Assembly: GCA_028023455.1 (NCBI GenBank)
Contig: JAQFVV010000443.1
Location: 126,001 to 190,000 of the forward strand
Source: Epiperipatus broadwayi
Lineage: Eukaryota > Onychophora > Udeonychophora > Euonychophora > Peripatidae
Reading direction: 5' to 3'
DNA: 64,000 nucleotides
A program made the position numbers and the translations under genes. Below the pieces are notes generated by a model, which searched no databases, was not told the DNA's origin, and saw nothing but the letters and a program-made list of their open reading frames with translations. This document shows, one piece after another, positions 13,401-23,684 of this stretch (the first letter of the stretch is position 1; each line of letters begins with the position of its first letter).

Positions 13401-14705
13401 ATTCATCATCAACCATTATCAATCCATTGCAGGATGAAGGTCTCTCCAAGTTTAATCCATCTTCTCTGATCTTTAGCTTCTCTTCTCCACATCACCCCTG
13501 CACACTTTCTTATTTCATCCATCCATCTCACATGTGGTCTCTTTCTGGGTCTTTTACAATCTCTTGGAATCCAGTTTAAGATTTCAATTGTCCATCTATT
13601 ATCATCTCTTCTAGCAATATGTCCAGTCGAACTCCACTTCAATCATTGAATTTTTTTCAATGAGGTTATGAACACCTGTTTGTTCTCTTACCCATACATT
13701 GCGTTTTTGATCTCTTCTTGTTACTCCCAACATGCATATCTCCATACTTCTTTGAGTGGTCTGGAGTCTCTGTATTGCTTCTTTGAGTGGTCTGGAGTCT
13801 CTGTATTGCTCTTCTATTAAGTGACCAAGTCTCAGATCCATAAGTAAGAACTGTAAAACACATTTGTTAAAAACCTTCCTTTTGAAACACATAGGCATAT
13901 TTCCTTTTAGTATCAAGTTATTTCTACCAAAAGCACTCCAACCAAGTTTAATTCTGTGATTAATTTCATCCATTATGTTTCCATCTGTATTAATAATCTG
14001 ACCAAGATATTTACAACTGTTAACTTCTTCTAATTCATCATAATCAATCTTTATTTTCATATTTTGAGCAAATTGATTAAACATTACTTTAGTCTTTTAA
14101 ACATTTATCTTTAGTCCTACTTTCATCTAATAACTCCTGCAACATTTCCTGCAGCTCTGAAGCCTTATTTGCAAAAAACAACTATATCATCTGCAAAATC
14201 TAAATGACTTAAATAATCTCCATTTACTTTCACTCCTTTAGTTTCCCATTTTAATCCCAAAAAATACTTCTTGCAACACAGCTGTAAAAAGTTTTGGAGT
14301 TACCTTGTCTTACACCTTTATCAATGTTGACTTTCTCAGTATCATTGTGTAATCTAATTGTTGCTGTTGCATTTTTATAAATATTCTTTAAAATATGACA
14401 ATATCCTGGATCTATACCTTGATGATCCAATGCTTTAATCACTGCAAAAATGTTTATAGAATCAAATGCCTTTTCATAATCTACAAATCCAAAACATAAT
14501 GGCAACTCATATTCATTTGTTCTTTCTATAACTTCTCTCAATACCTGAATATGATCTACTATATTAAAAGCACTTTTAAATCCAGCTTGTTCCCTTGGTT
14601 GGTGGAAATCCAATGTTCTTTGTAGACAAGTTGTAATTATCTCGGTAAAAATTTTGTATAAAACTGATTAAAGGCTGATTGGTCCGTAATTTTATTTGAT
14701 CTTAA
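13401..14705 (-). pseudogene. RTE-family LINE, 3' half (RT core to 3' tail), decayed
   Basis: On the minus strand this begins near 14700 with a block matching NYRPISL of the intact RTE copy, where this copy reads NYGPISL. It continues with TLDFHQPREQAGFKSAF, FGFVDYEKAFDSI, HQGIDPGYCHILKNIY and DKGVRQGN in the frame 14613-14251. The region expected to hold the FADD box (about 14230-14150) is frame-damaged. The C-terminal domain follows at 14084-13409, with VNSCKYLGQIINTDG, LRLGHLI and IARRDDNRWTIEILNW. It ends in the same TTGATGATGA tail as the full-length copy. A 31-bp internal tandem duplication lies at 13747-13808. It is clearly inactive. The RTE clade is assigned from the RT and C-terminal motifs. 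Confidence 0.85.
13747..13808. repeat. 31-bp tandem duplication inside the RTE fossil
   Basis: Two exact adjacent copies of a 31-bp unit beginning CTTCTTTGAGTGGTCTGGAG. The other RTE copy (near 24015) has the segment once, so the duplication arose in this copy. It shifts the frame of the C-terminal domain. Confidence 0.9.
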
Positions 14706-16679
14706 ATCCTGAGGGAATAATAGAAATTAAAAATAGCTTAAAACAAACAAAAGATTATTCTGTTATGATATATATAAACAAACTTAATTTATACTAGAAA
14801 AAGTAAAAAAAGAGAAAGCATAAATAGTATTTTCTCATTAATATATAAGAACTTATAAAAATCCTTCTTAAATAAAGAAAATATCAACAATTTTAAATAT
14901 AATCTTTAAAGCATTTTCAATCAGAGTGCTCTTTTCAAAATAAATGTTATATTGTTAAACGTGATAGGAAAAATGCACTTAATGTGTATGTTCAAATGAG
15001 CAATTAGATTTTTGTTGAATAGCAATGATGCATTATTAATGAACCACACTTCTATTAGTTTGTTTCCTATCATTATGTTTATTGGAAAAGATCCTTAATT
15101 TTTTATAATTGAATAAATGATTAAATATCCTTTCATGTTTTAAAAATATGGACAATACAGCAATATCTTTTTAGACTTTATTATCAAGATATTTTATACT
15201 TTCATTAATTAATGCTCTTAATTCATCATAGTAAACATGAAAGCAAACTGTAGACATTCTCTGGAATCAATTTTATCCATACTTTTATTAATTAATGGAT
15301 TCAAAGTGGTCAGTGAATTAAACACTCACAATAAAGTCTTTGTCACATAATTTCTTCATTTTTGTTGAAATTAAAGGTATATATGCTTGGGCCATTTTCA
15401 GTATTTGCATCACTATTAAATTTTAATTTTTCTTATCCATACTTTTATTAATTAAGGGATTCAAAGTGGTCAGTGAATTAAACACTCACAATAAAGTCTT
15501 TATCACATAATTTCTTCATTTTTGTTGAAATTAAAGGTATATATGATTGGGCCATTTTCAGTATTTGCATTACTATTCAATTTTTATTTTTCATATAAAC
15601 TTTTTCAAATGTTTAAACAATGGATTCTTGTAATCCTTTGCAGATCATTCAGAATGCACTCTGGGATTTGTTTTACATATTTGGGGAAACTACTGAAAAT
15701 ACTATGTGATAAAGTTAATGTACACTTTGAAATATGATGTTGTGAAAGTGACTGATTCTTTTCAATAAATTTGATGCGTATTTTTGAATTTAGATATTTT
15801 TTTTTGCAGATTTCAGTTAAACGTCAATTTTTTATTATATTTTAAATATTTCAAGGTTATATTTAATTTTTTAATTTTTTTTTTGTTCACACTAAAATTC
15901 AATATTTATCACCTCTGTAGGTGTAAAAAAATGTAGCAATGGTCGATCTAAAATTATAGATAAACCAAAAAATGAAAACTTCTACAAACTAACAAAATCT
16001 ACAATATATGACTTACCAAAAAAATGGTAATAAATCCTAAAAAAAAAAAATTCTCTATAAAGTAACAAAATCAAGTAGAATTGTTTGACTAAAAAAAATA
16101 ATGATAAACCCAAATAAGAAAAAATATACAAACTAACAAACAATGCTCATCATTTCGCTGTCTACTTTGACTTGTCAGTAATATGTTTTCCAAAGAATTG
16201 TATAAGCAAGTCATTGCCACTAAGGGCATTGCCGCGGTGTTTCTATAACTGCACAATCTTCTCAATGAGTTGGATTGTATATTCTTAGGATGAAGTAAAA
16301 TTCACTATTGTGAAAAGAATGAGACAAAGCTCTGCAATTACAGCTCCATTTGATTTTCTATGCTGGAAAATGTAGTTTCAAAACAGTAACTATCTGGACT
16401 TCTTTCTAGCTCTTCTTAAGGGCATTCTTGTTAATCTACTGATGAAAAAGATTTACTTTATTTGTTATTCATAACCTCTTTTTGATTGCATTTTCTTTTT
16501 AATAATAACAACAACAAATAGTTATTTGTTCATTAAAACTTTGTAAATAAATTTTATCACTTTTTCAAAGTAGTTTATAGGACTTTTTTTTACAGATGCA
16601 TGTTTTTTTAGTTTAACAATAAAAAATACTTACTATTATTTAGTATTTGCCTGAAGATATGTTAGATATGATAATATGT
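14706..16679. other. Intergenic stretch between RTE fossil and MITE
   Basis: Apart from the 160-bp duplication I see no gene or conserved exon here. The sequence is A/T-rich with long T and A runs. Confidence 0.45.
15273..15592 (+). repeat. 160-bp tandem duplication, two copies
   Basis: Two adjacent copies start at 15273 and 15433, both with TTATCCATACTTTTATTAAT. They differ at only a few positions, so the duplication is recent relative to the surrounding fossils. The frame 15522-15737 crosses the second copy and shows no protein motif. Confidence 0.9.
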
Positions 16680-16909
16680 TGGACTATTTCCATCATCTAA
16701 CAGTAAATGTTGAATATATAGAAAATTTTAAACTTCATTCAAACTTTTCAAATAAAAACACATTGGTAGTAATAATCACACAAATAGATTAACCTGTTTT
16801 GTCTATCTGTGTGTTATTACTAACAAGTTGTTTGCACTTCAAAAGTTTAAATAAAGTTTAAAATTTTCTATACATTCAACATTTCCTGATAGATGATGGA
16901 AATAGTCCA
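16680..16909. mobile_element. Hairpin-type MITE, ~230 bp
   Basis: The ends are inverted copies of GGACTATTTCCATCATCTA, followed by AATGTTGAATRTATAGAAAA and TTTTAAACTT. The arms span about 100 bp each around a short centre with CACAAATAGA and TCTATCTGTGTG. A related single end (AGATGATGAAAATAGTCCA) occurs near 55202, so the family is dispersed. No coding capacity, and no clear target-site duplication was identified. Confidence 0.8.
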
Positions 16910-19239
16910 CTTAGTATTATTTATTCAATAAATTATCTAAAGATTTTTTAAACCACTTGTCTAATGTCTTATTTCAATAACAACCACATAAAATATTATT
17001 TTGACTTCATTTGGTTTCAAAAAAAAGTACACATTATATCTATTATTTGCCTTTATTTTCATTTATAAATACAAAATGGGAAAAAAAAAGTATTTATCGC
17101 TTCAAAACTGTGAGGGGGACAAAAACATTTATAACTTTAAGTATTGTTTAAATTTTTAGATTTTTAAAAAAAAAAAAAACATATAACACACATTATTTTT
17201 CTTTAGCAAATATCCATTACCTATGCTTTACTTTCATTTGTAAGCAAAAAACCAAACAAAAACACCCATTTATTGTTTTAAATTTGTCAGTAGTTTTTTG
17301 CCACCTTTTAAATGTAGTATTGTTTTGATAATACACAATAAAATTATTTTTATTTCATTTGGTTTCCAAAAAATTCATGTAGCAGCCATTATTTCTAGGG
17401 GGCATTTGTCAGTTAGTATTTTCAATAGTTTCCGCAGATATGTGGAAAAAAATATTTGTCATCTTTTTTTAATCCAGCTTCAAATCTACAAAAATTTTGT
17501 ATCTTGTGCAAAAATGCTTTGAATCCTGCATATTGATAGTTGGTTATATTAATGTTTAGAGTTGATACAACTTCTAATATTAATAAATTTATATGCATAA
17601 TATAATGCACTATTAATATGTTTAATATGTTCTATTAATCTATTTAAGTATGACTCATCCTTGGATACATCTAAAATATATAAAATAATCTCTTAATAGA
17701 ATTCAAATAAAACATTATCCATATCTCATATATATAACACCATTATCATCTTTCAAAATGGGCTCAATTATTTTTTCTTTACCATTTGTTCAGTGTTAAA
17801 CAGCAAATTACACTATTTACTGCAATTCTCATTGGCCAAAATTTCTCCATTTTATAATTTTGGCTATCACATGAGTAATATCTTGATTAAGGCAATTTAG
17901 ACAATCAAAAATAAAACTTTTTTTTAGATCTACCACAAATAAATTATGATTCACAAATTTATATAATTTATTGTCATCTAGAGACACAGTTTTTCATCAT
18001 TTATTGCTATTTCATTAGAAACAAACGGAAATCTAGTTGGAGTACTTAAAAAAAAAAAACCCGGAATGACAAGCCAGAAGGTGAACTGAGACTTAGGCTC
18101 ACAGATGAAAGGCTTATTTTTAGGGGCATCCAGCTATGAAGCTTTGAGTCTGAGTAGATATAATCGATTTTAATTATTGTTTTATATATACTAGGGCAAA
18201 AATAGCTAAATATGTGTTATTGGAATATGGACATAATTATTTAAATAAGTAAAAATGAAGATTTTACTCTTGTAAATATTCCTATACATTAACTAGATAA
18301 CAAATGTCAATATTTATGTACTTTTCAATGAATCAATAAATACCAACGAATTAAAAAAAAATCTTCCATATATATGCTAAAAATTAAATATAAGCCAAAA
18401 TTAGCGTAATTTATCTATGGTAAATAAATTATATATACAATAATACTCTTTAAAGAGGCCAAGAAGGGGTAGTAAAATATTCTTCTGAGCATTAATTTTT
18501 ATTAACAATATATTCTAAAATTACTGTGAATAAGGACTAGCACACATTACTGTACACTTAAATCTAATGGTTAATTTATTAGATAAAAGACAAAACAAAA
18601 CGTTCAGTCAATAAAAATAACAGGCTAAGTTTCAATTCAAATACCTTTAGCTTTCGAGTCTGTCACTCCAACATGGCACGGGCTTTATATTTATTAGTGC
18701 AGTATTTTAAATCTTTTTCAACAAACTTTAAAGTTCTTAACTAAAAATTATAAAATAGCTTCAAATAAATTGTTTTAATGGTTTATATAACATAAACAAA
18801 AATACAATATGTTCTCTGACCGAAGGCAGGGCGATAACATGATTGTCCTCGGAGTAATTGGACATTGCTAGTCACAATTGTGTTTTTAAATAGTATAACA
18901 AAGAGACAAATATAATATATAAACTCAACTGGATAGGCTCACAAGCAATTTAATAGTAATGCAAAATTGTTGCTGTTTTTACATCACAATTTATAAAAAA
19001 AATTCTTATTAATGAAGTACTTAGATTATCACTCATTCCCACATTTAAGCTTAATGGCTACAAAACCATTTCAGGAAAGTGGAATGAGTTTAATAACTTC
19101 TCCCTTTATTACACAAGCGCAGACAAAAATCATGTTTTAGCAACAGTAATAAAAATTATATACATACTTACATGTACTATTATAAAACCTTAAGATTTAT
19201 TAATATTTTATCAAAAAATAAAATTTAACATAAATATTT
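16910..19239. other. Upstream region of cyclin T
   Basis: A/T-rich, with occasional GC-richer patches near 18050-18160, 18650-18690 and 18815-18860. I recognise no protein-coding exon, RNA gene or element end. A non-coding first exon of cyclin T or KANSL2 could lie here but cannot be shown from sequence alone. Confidence 0.4.
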
Positions 19240-19555
19240 TCTTTCTGTCACATCGAGTTGTTGTCGACGTCGGTAGCTAATACTTTCCTATCCAACATGT
19301 TTTAATTTAGCATGCTTAATCCCGCACTAAAAACAAAACACAAAAAAAATTAGTTCTTCATTAATTCCATTAAATTATAAATTGTATTTATTAAATTTTA
19401 CGATACTAAAATATTTCTTATGTATTAAATTTACTTTCAAAAATATTTCATACAATCACTTTTTTTTTCAGCCTAATGTTTTCATTGGTTTAAATTCCCA
19501 CCAAGCACATGACAGCATATTTGTTGCTGGTGGGTAGTTGTCTAGGTACTAGGTA
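19240..19555 (+). promoter_or_regulatory. Presumed cyclin T promoter/5'UTR region
   Basis: Just upstream of the cyclin T ATG the base composition changes. A CpG-containing stretch lies at about 19252-19275 (CATCGAGTTG, GTCGACGTCGG). A polypyrimidine-plus-CAG stretch at about 19460-19471 (TTTTTTTTCAG) could be an acceptor for the ATG exon. An ATTGG box (CCAAT in reverse) lies near 19484. The start context is GGTAATGG. Promoter function is inferred from position only. The same area could also hold the KANSL2 promoter on the other strand. Confidence 0.35.
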
Positions 19556-19701
19556 ATGGCGGCCGGAGAAAGATGGTACTTTACTAAAGAACTACTTCTT
19601 AACAGTCCATCAAGGAAACATGGAATCGATGCAGATAAAGAGTTATCATACCGTCAGCAAGCTGCCAATTTTATTCAAGATATGGGACAACGACTTTTGG
19701 T
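19556..19701 (+). CDS. CCNT1: Cyclin T, coding exon 1 (start of cyclin box)
   Basis: Cyclin T binds CDK9 to form P-TEFb, which phosphorylates the RNA polymerase II C-terminal domain and pause factors in the nucleus. The exon starts at ATG 19556 and encodes [15 protein letters not shown], then [13 protein letters not shown] and DMGQRLL. This closely follows the vertebrate and insect N-termini as I know them, with a short MAAGE leader replacing the vertebrate one. The exon ends at 19701 within the Val49 codon (GT|GTATCC, phase 2). The first G of exon 2 completes GTG, giving RLLVTQL where human has RLNVSQL. The frame runs on open to 19798, but that part is intron. The donor GTATCC is weaker than consensus. 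The symbol follows the vertebrate name; invertebrates usually have a single CycT. Confidence 0.93.
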
Positions 19702-20375
19702 GTATCCTTTTATCAATTATTGGTTCATGCGAAAAAGGCACAAAAATGGCGCCTTTCCCGCTGCTGTAGTCCCATTTTGTGAAAAACCTTTTATTTAGAT
19801 AAGTTATTAGTATTTTTGATGTTTAGAATATTTATAATGCTTAACTATAAATTTTTAAGTTTAAGATTATTTTTTAAAATTTGATTATATCTTAAGATAT
19901 CTCTGTTTTTGGATGAATAATCTAGTGAACGTTATTGTACAAAATTTGTGCTTTAAGATCACTTTTACACATTTTCATTTTTTAAAGCATAATGTATGAT
20001 TATTAAGCGAGGTATTGGAAAAAATAATATCTTCATATGAAATCAAAAATTTAATGTTTAAATGTTGCTGGTTGCTTAAAAAAATTTAAGATTTTTTACA
20101 AAATTAGAATACTTTAAAATGTTCCCTTTGATTTACTCCATTAAGTATGTTGCGCCTTGTGAAATGAGTAATACTTTTCATTTGTTTCATATACAAATAT
20201 TTTCTCATTGAAAATTATCTGACTTGCCCCTTCACCTTTGTTTCATTATTACAAACTTCGTTTACAATTTAAAGCGGATTAGTCATGGCTTTTGATAATT
20301 TTTAAAAATATCTAGATTTAGGTGGTTTTCAAATGTAATGCATGGATGGTGTATTTTGTAAATTTTTAAATTACA

Positions 20376-20922
20376 TGTTATTAGGGTTTTGATATTTAGC
20401 AAGCGTATTAGAGATTAAAATAGATGGTTTTTGCTATATTTGGATTAAAAAGTGTTTAAATTGATTCTTAAAAATAATCAAAAAGTTAAAGATTCAAACC
20501 TAAATTAATAATAGCTACTGTTTTAATATACTAAAAATAGATTTTGAATAAAGATTAATAAGTAGATTACGAAAAAGATAATCCCTTCTCTCTATAAAAA
20601 AAATATGAACGATAATTAACAACGCAGTGTTTACTACAAAAGTGAAAAAACGCACCAGCTAAGAAGACTAAAAAATAAAACATTTTTTTAGAAGACATTC
20701 TGAATATTGACTGCTATAGAAAAGGAAGAAACTTTAACCCAGATATTCTGCCAAAAAAGGAAACCTAGGATCTTTTTTTACAGACTATATTTGATCTTGA
20801 TTATTTTATATGCCATATATTCCTATATCCTAGATATAATATTGTGATATGTAAGAATGTATTTTATATTATCATTTATAAATATGCAGCTAATAATTAA
20901 AATAGTAAATCACTTCAATTCA
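20376..20922 (+). repeat. 5' long terminal repeat of a Ty3/gypsy-like element
   Basis: Similar to the repeat at 23270-26989 (minus the RTE insertion). Shared blocks are AATAAGTAGATTA / ATATGTAGATTA, AGAAGACTAA, TTGACTGCTATA, GAAACTTTAACC, TATTTGATCTT and CAATTCAA / TTAATTCAA near the end. It probably begins TGTTATTA at 20376, echoing TGTTATTA after the polypurine-like GAGGGAGGAAA near 22600. The end is placed at ATTCA, 20922. Divergence between the LTRs is high, so the insertion is old. Boundaries are estimates. Confidence 0.6.
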
Positions 20923-22600
20923 AGTTGCTTATTTAATATATTAAGATATGGAATCAAATGAAAATTTCTAAACAGGAAATTTAACACTATTCTTTGAGGT
21001 GAGAGAAAAGAAAACTTAACACTGTGAACTAAAACTGGAGATGGCATAGCATTTTATAAAGGAAATAGAAATTTAATGCTCTCGAAAATCTGAAAATATT
21101 AGTATGAATGAACACAGACAATTTTAACATTTAGTATGACAGTGAATGGGCAAATTATTTAGAACAATTGGTAAATTTGTTTTTTCTATATAATATTAAG
21201 AAAAACAAAGTAGCAGCTTTATTATGTTTGGCTGATATTAAAGTCATAGATTTAACAAAATTATGCAATCCGAATACCAAATGAAGTTACTTATGCTGAA
21301 GTGATCAGAAAAAAATAAATAGGTATTTTAGTCTTACTTAACTGCCAAGTTGCTAGATTACATTTTATAAATAGGTAACAAGAAAATGGAGAAAAGTTAT
21401 CAAATTACAATTTGATTTTTATAGATTTAGTAAAACCTTGAGATTTTAAAGATTTTATAGAGGCTCTTCATGATAGTGTATTTGGGGTATATCTAAGGAC
21501 AAGCTTAGTCAATAGCTATAGCAAAAGGCAATTTGATCTACAAAGAAACAATTCAGATAGGAATAGTTTGCGAATTAGTTTCAAATCAAGCAAAAAATTT
21601 CCAGCGACTAAAACTAATCAATAAGGCAGAAAAAATTCAGAAAGTAAGAAATGAATTATTTTTGGATAGTATTGAAAAAAATAAATGCAAAAAAAATCGT
21701 TATTATTGCAAAAAAAGCAGGTTATTGGATGAAAAAATGCAAGTGGAAAAATGAATGATACAATAAATACAATTGCAGAGGCCATTTGGGAAAAATATAT
21801 AAAACAAATAAAAACCTAACCGTTAAAAATTGGAAGCTATTATTTTTAAAACACTGAAATTAAAAAAAATCGAACCAATCATTAAATTCCAATATATATC
21901 TTTTTGGAGAAAATTAAAATGGAAATTGATAGTAGTTTAGATGTTACTATAATATCAGATAATGATTGAAAAAAATTACAAAAGAAATTTTAAGTTTGTA
22001 TATATCAGTCTAAAGTAATAGCAAAAGACAGGAATGGGAACAAAATCAAAATGATTGGATTAGTAAAAGTCACCATAAAATTAAATAATAGAAAGCAATT
22101 ATAAAATTATACATTGTAGAAAAATATCCAATCATAGGGCTAAGTAGTTTATGCTTTTAAAAATAGTTAAACATAAAAAATATAAAAACAAAATAAATTG
22201 ACTTGCTATTGAATATTAAAAATCAAATTAGTAGTAGCATTCAGGAATCCAGATATAAAATTAATGATATGATTTGGGTTCAGGACAGTTTAAGAAAAAG
22301 CTGGTTTGATGGTAAAATAAATGTTGTGATTTCCGAAAACATAAAAGTAAAGATAGAAGGCAGTGCTGAATATAGACTCTACATAAACCACATACATTGA
22401 AATGAAGTTTCAGAAGTAGACTACAAAACCCAAGAATAAGAAACCACTGAACTAACATTATTGAACTTGCAGGAGAAAACAGAAAAGCCACAGATACTTA
22501 GCCCAGACAAGCAGAGAAGAAAAAACCAAAGTATTTCGATTATGTTTGCATTTAAAAATTAGTGTAAAAGATCAGTACTTCTGCAATAGAGGGAGGAAAT
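20923..22600 (+). pseudogene. Ty3/gypsy-like internal region: gag and integrase C-terminal remnants
   Basis: Two recognisable scraps lie between the LTRs on the plus strand. Around 21125-21290 the translation contains WANYLEQLVNLFFLYNI and KVAALLCLADIKVIDLTKLC. This matches the pattern of gypsy-type Gag (W..Y.E.L..FF..N, then a block of small hydrophobics before the capsid helix). At 22203-22400 a frame contains YKINDMIWVQDSLRKSWFDG and SAEYRLYINHIH, the chromodomain-less C-terminal fold of gypsy integrases (D.VWV.D...K.W..G and E.R.HI.H.R). Protease, RT and RNase H are missing or unrecognisable, so about 3 kb has been lost or scrambled. A frame at 21533-21754 has no motif I recognise. It is inactive. 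The Ty3/gypsy assignment rests on these two patches. Confidence 0.5.
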
Positions 22601-22602
22601 GT

Positions 22603-23130
22603 TATTAATAATTTTTATTAGTCATTCATTAGACTGGAGATTATTCACTTAATGTATAATACTTCTAGTGTGTAATTTTTACTACACCAGTCACATAAGG
22701 TAGGGACTGGTTTCTTTCTGCTTTTACCACTCCTCCACAAGGTGTTTGTGTTAAAAGCAAATAGAAATCAGTCCTTATCTTGCAAGAGAATGATGTAGTG
22801 AAAATTACATTACAGAAATTTTATTCATTAGTTGTTAAATTTGAATATAAAAAAAAGTTTAAAATGATTTCTCTTAAAAGCTATTTAATTAGATTCAAAC
22901 TTAGATAAATGAATAATAGGAATGTTGCCTACTAAAAATAACTTTGGATAAAGGTTGTAATCAGTAGGTTAATTAAGAAAAAAGCCAATCCCCTCTTTCT
23001 ACAGTGAATGATTAATTATAAATGATAAATTAAATATAAAAACACATGGAGAGCAGCTTTTTTTTTTTTTTTTAGAGGACTTAAGATTCTGAAGACTGAC
23101 TACTAAAAGAGAAGACTAACCTGGCTAGCA
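22603..23130 (+). repeat. Extra, partial LTR copy carrying a MITE
   Basis: After the polypurine-like GAGGGAGGAAA the sequence restarts as LTR (TGTTATTA), is interrupted by a MITE, and continues with AAAAAAGCCAATCCCCTC, GACTGACTACTAAAAGAG and TAACCTGGC, matching the 3' LTR. From about 23165 to 23255 the end of the internal region (AAACCCAAAGTATTTAGATT, ATCAGTACTTCTG) is repeated before another LTR begins. The order is therefore internal end, LTR, internal end, LTR, which suggests recombination between related elements rather than one insertion. Confidence 0.55.
22611..22820. mobile_element. MITE family A, copy 1 (in the extra LTR)
   Basis: A hairpin-like element. TAGTGTGTAATTTTTACTAC and GGTAGGGACTGGTTTC on the left pair with GAAATCAGTCCTTATCTTGC and GTAGTGAAAATTACATTACA on the right. 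A unique lead, TTTTTATTAGTCATTCATTA, comes first. Other copies lie at 34146-34292, 40268-40765 and 43068-44195 (each complete or interrupted), so this is a dispersed non-autonomous family. No coding capacity. Confidence 0.75.
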
Positions 23131-23684
23131 CAAAAATCAGAGCAAGCGAAGATACCCAGCCTATAAAACCAGGGAAGAAAAAGAAAAAACCCAAAGTATT
23201 TAGATTATGTCTGCTCTTATAAAAAAATCAGTACTTCTGAAGTAGCGGGAAATAATCCTATATTTGAGTTTTTAAAAAAATGTCAGATTAAATTAATTTT
23301 TAAAAATAAACTAAGAAGTTAACATACATAAATTAATAATAGAAAAAAGGTTAGTTTTAAGATTGTAATATGTAGATTAAAAAAAAGCCAATCTCCTCTT
23401 CAGAAAATGATTAATTAATTAATAATTAAATGTAAAAATACCAATACTCACCAGGAAGTAAAAAAAAACACACACTAAGAAGACTAATATAAAAAGAGCA
23501 GGATTTTTTCAGGGACTTCGATTATGAAGATTGACTGCTATAAAAGAGGAGGAAACTTTAACCTGGGTATCATCTAGCCTGAAGAATAAATTAATAGACA
23601 GGAATTTTTTGTGAGTCATATTTGATCTTTATTATTATTTTATGTGTTGTAGGTTTTTATATCCTATGCATATTATTGTATTAT

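Noticed and set aside
22261-22491. Minus-strand 76-codon frame
   Set aside because: Antisense to the integrase C-terminal remnant on the plus strand, which has recognisable motifs.
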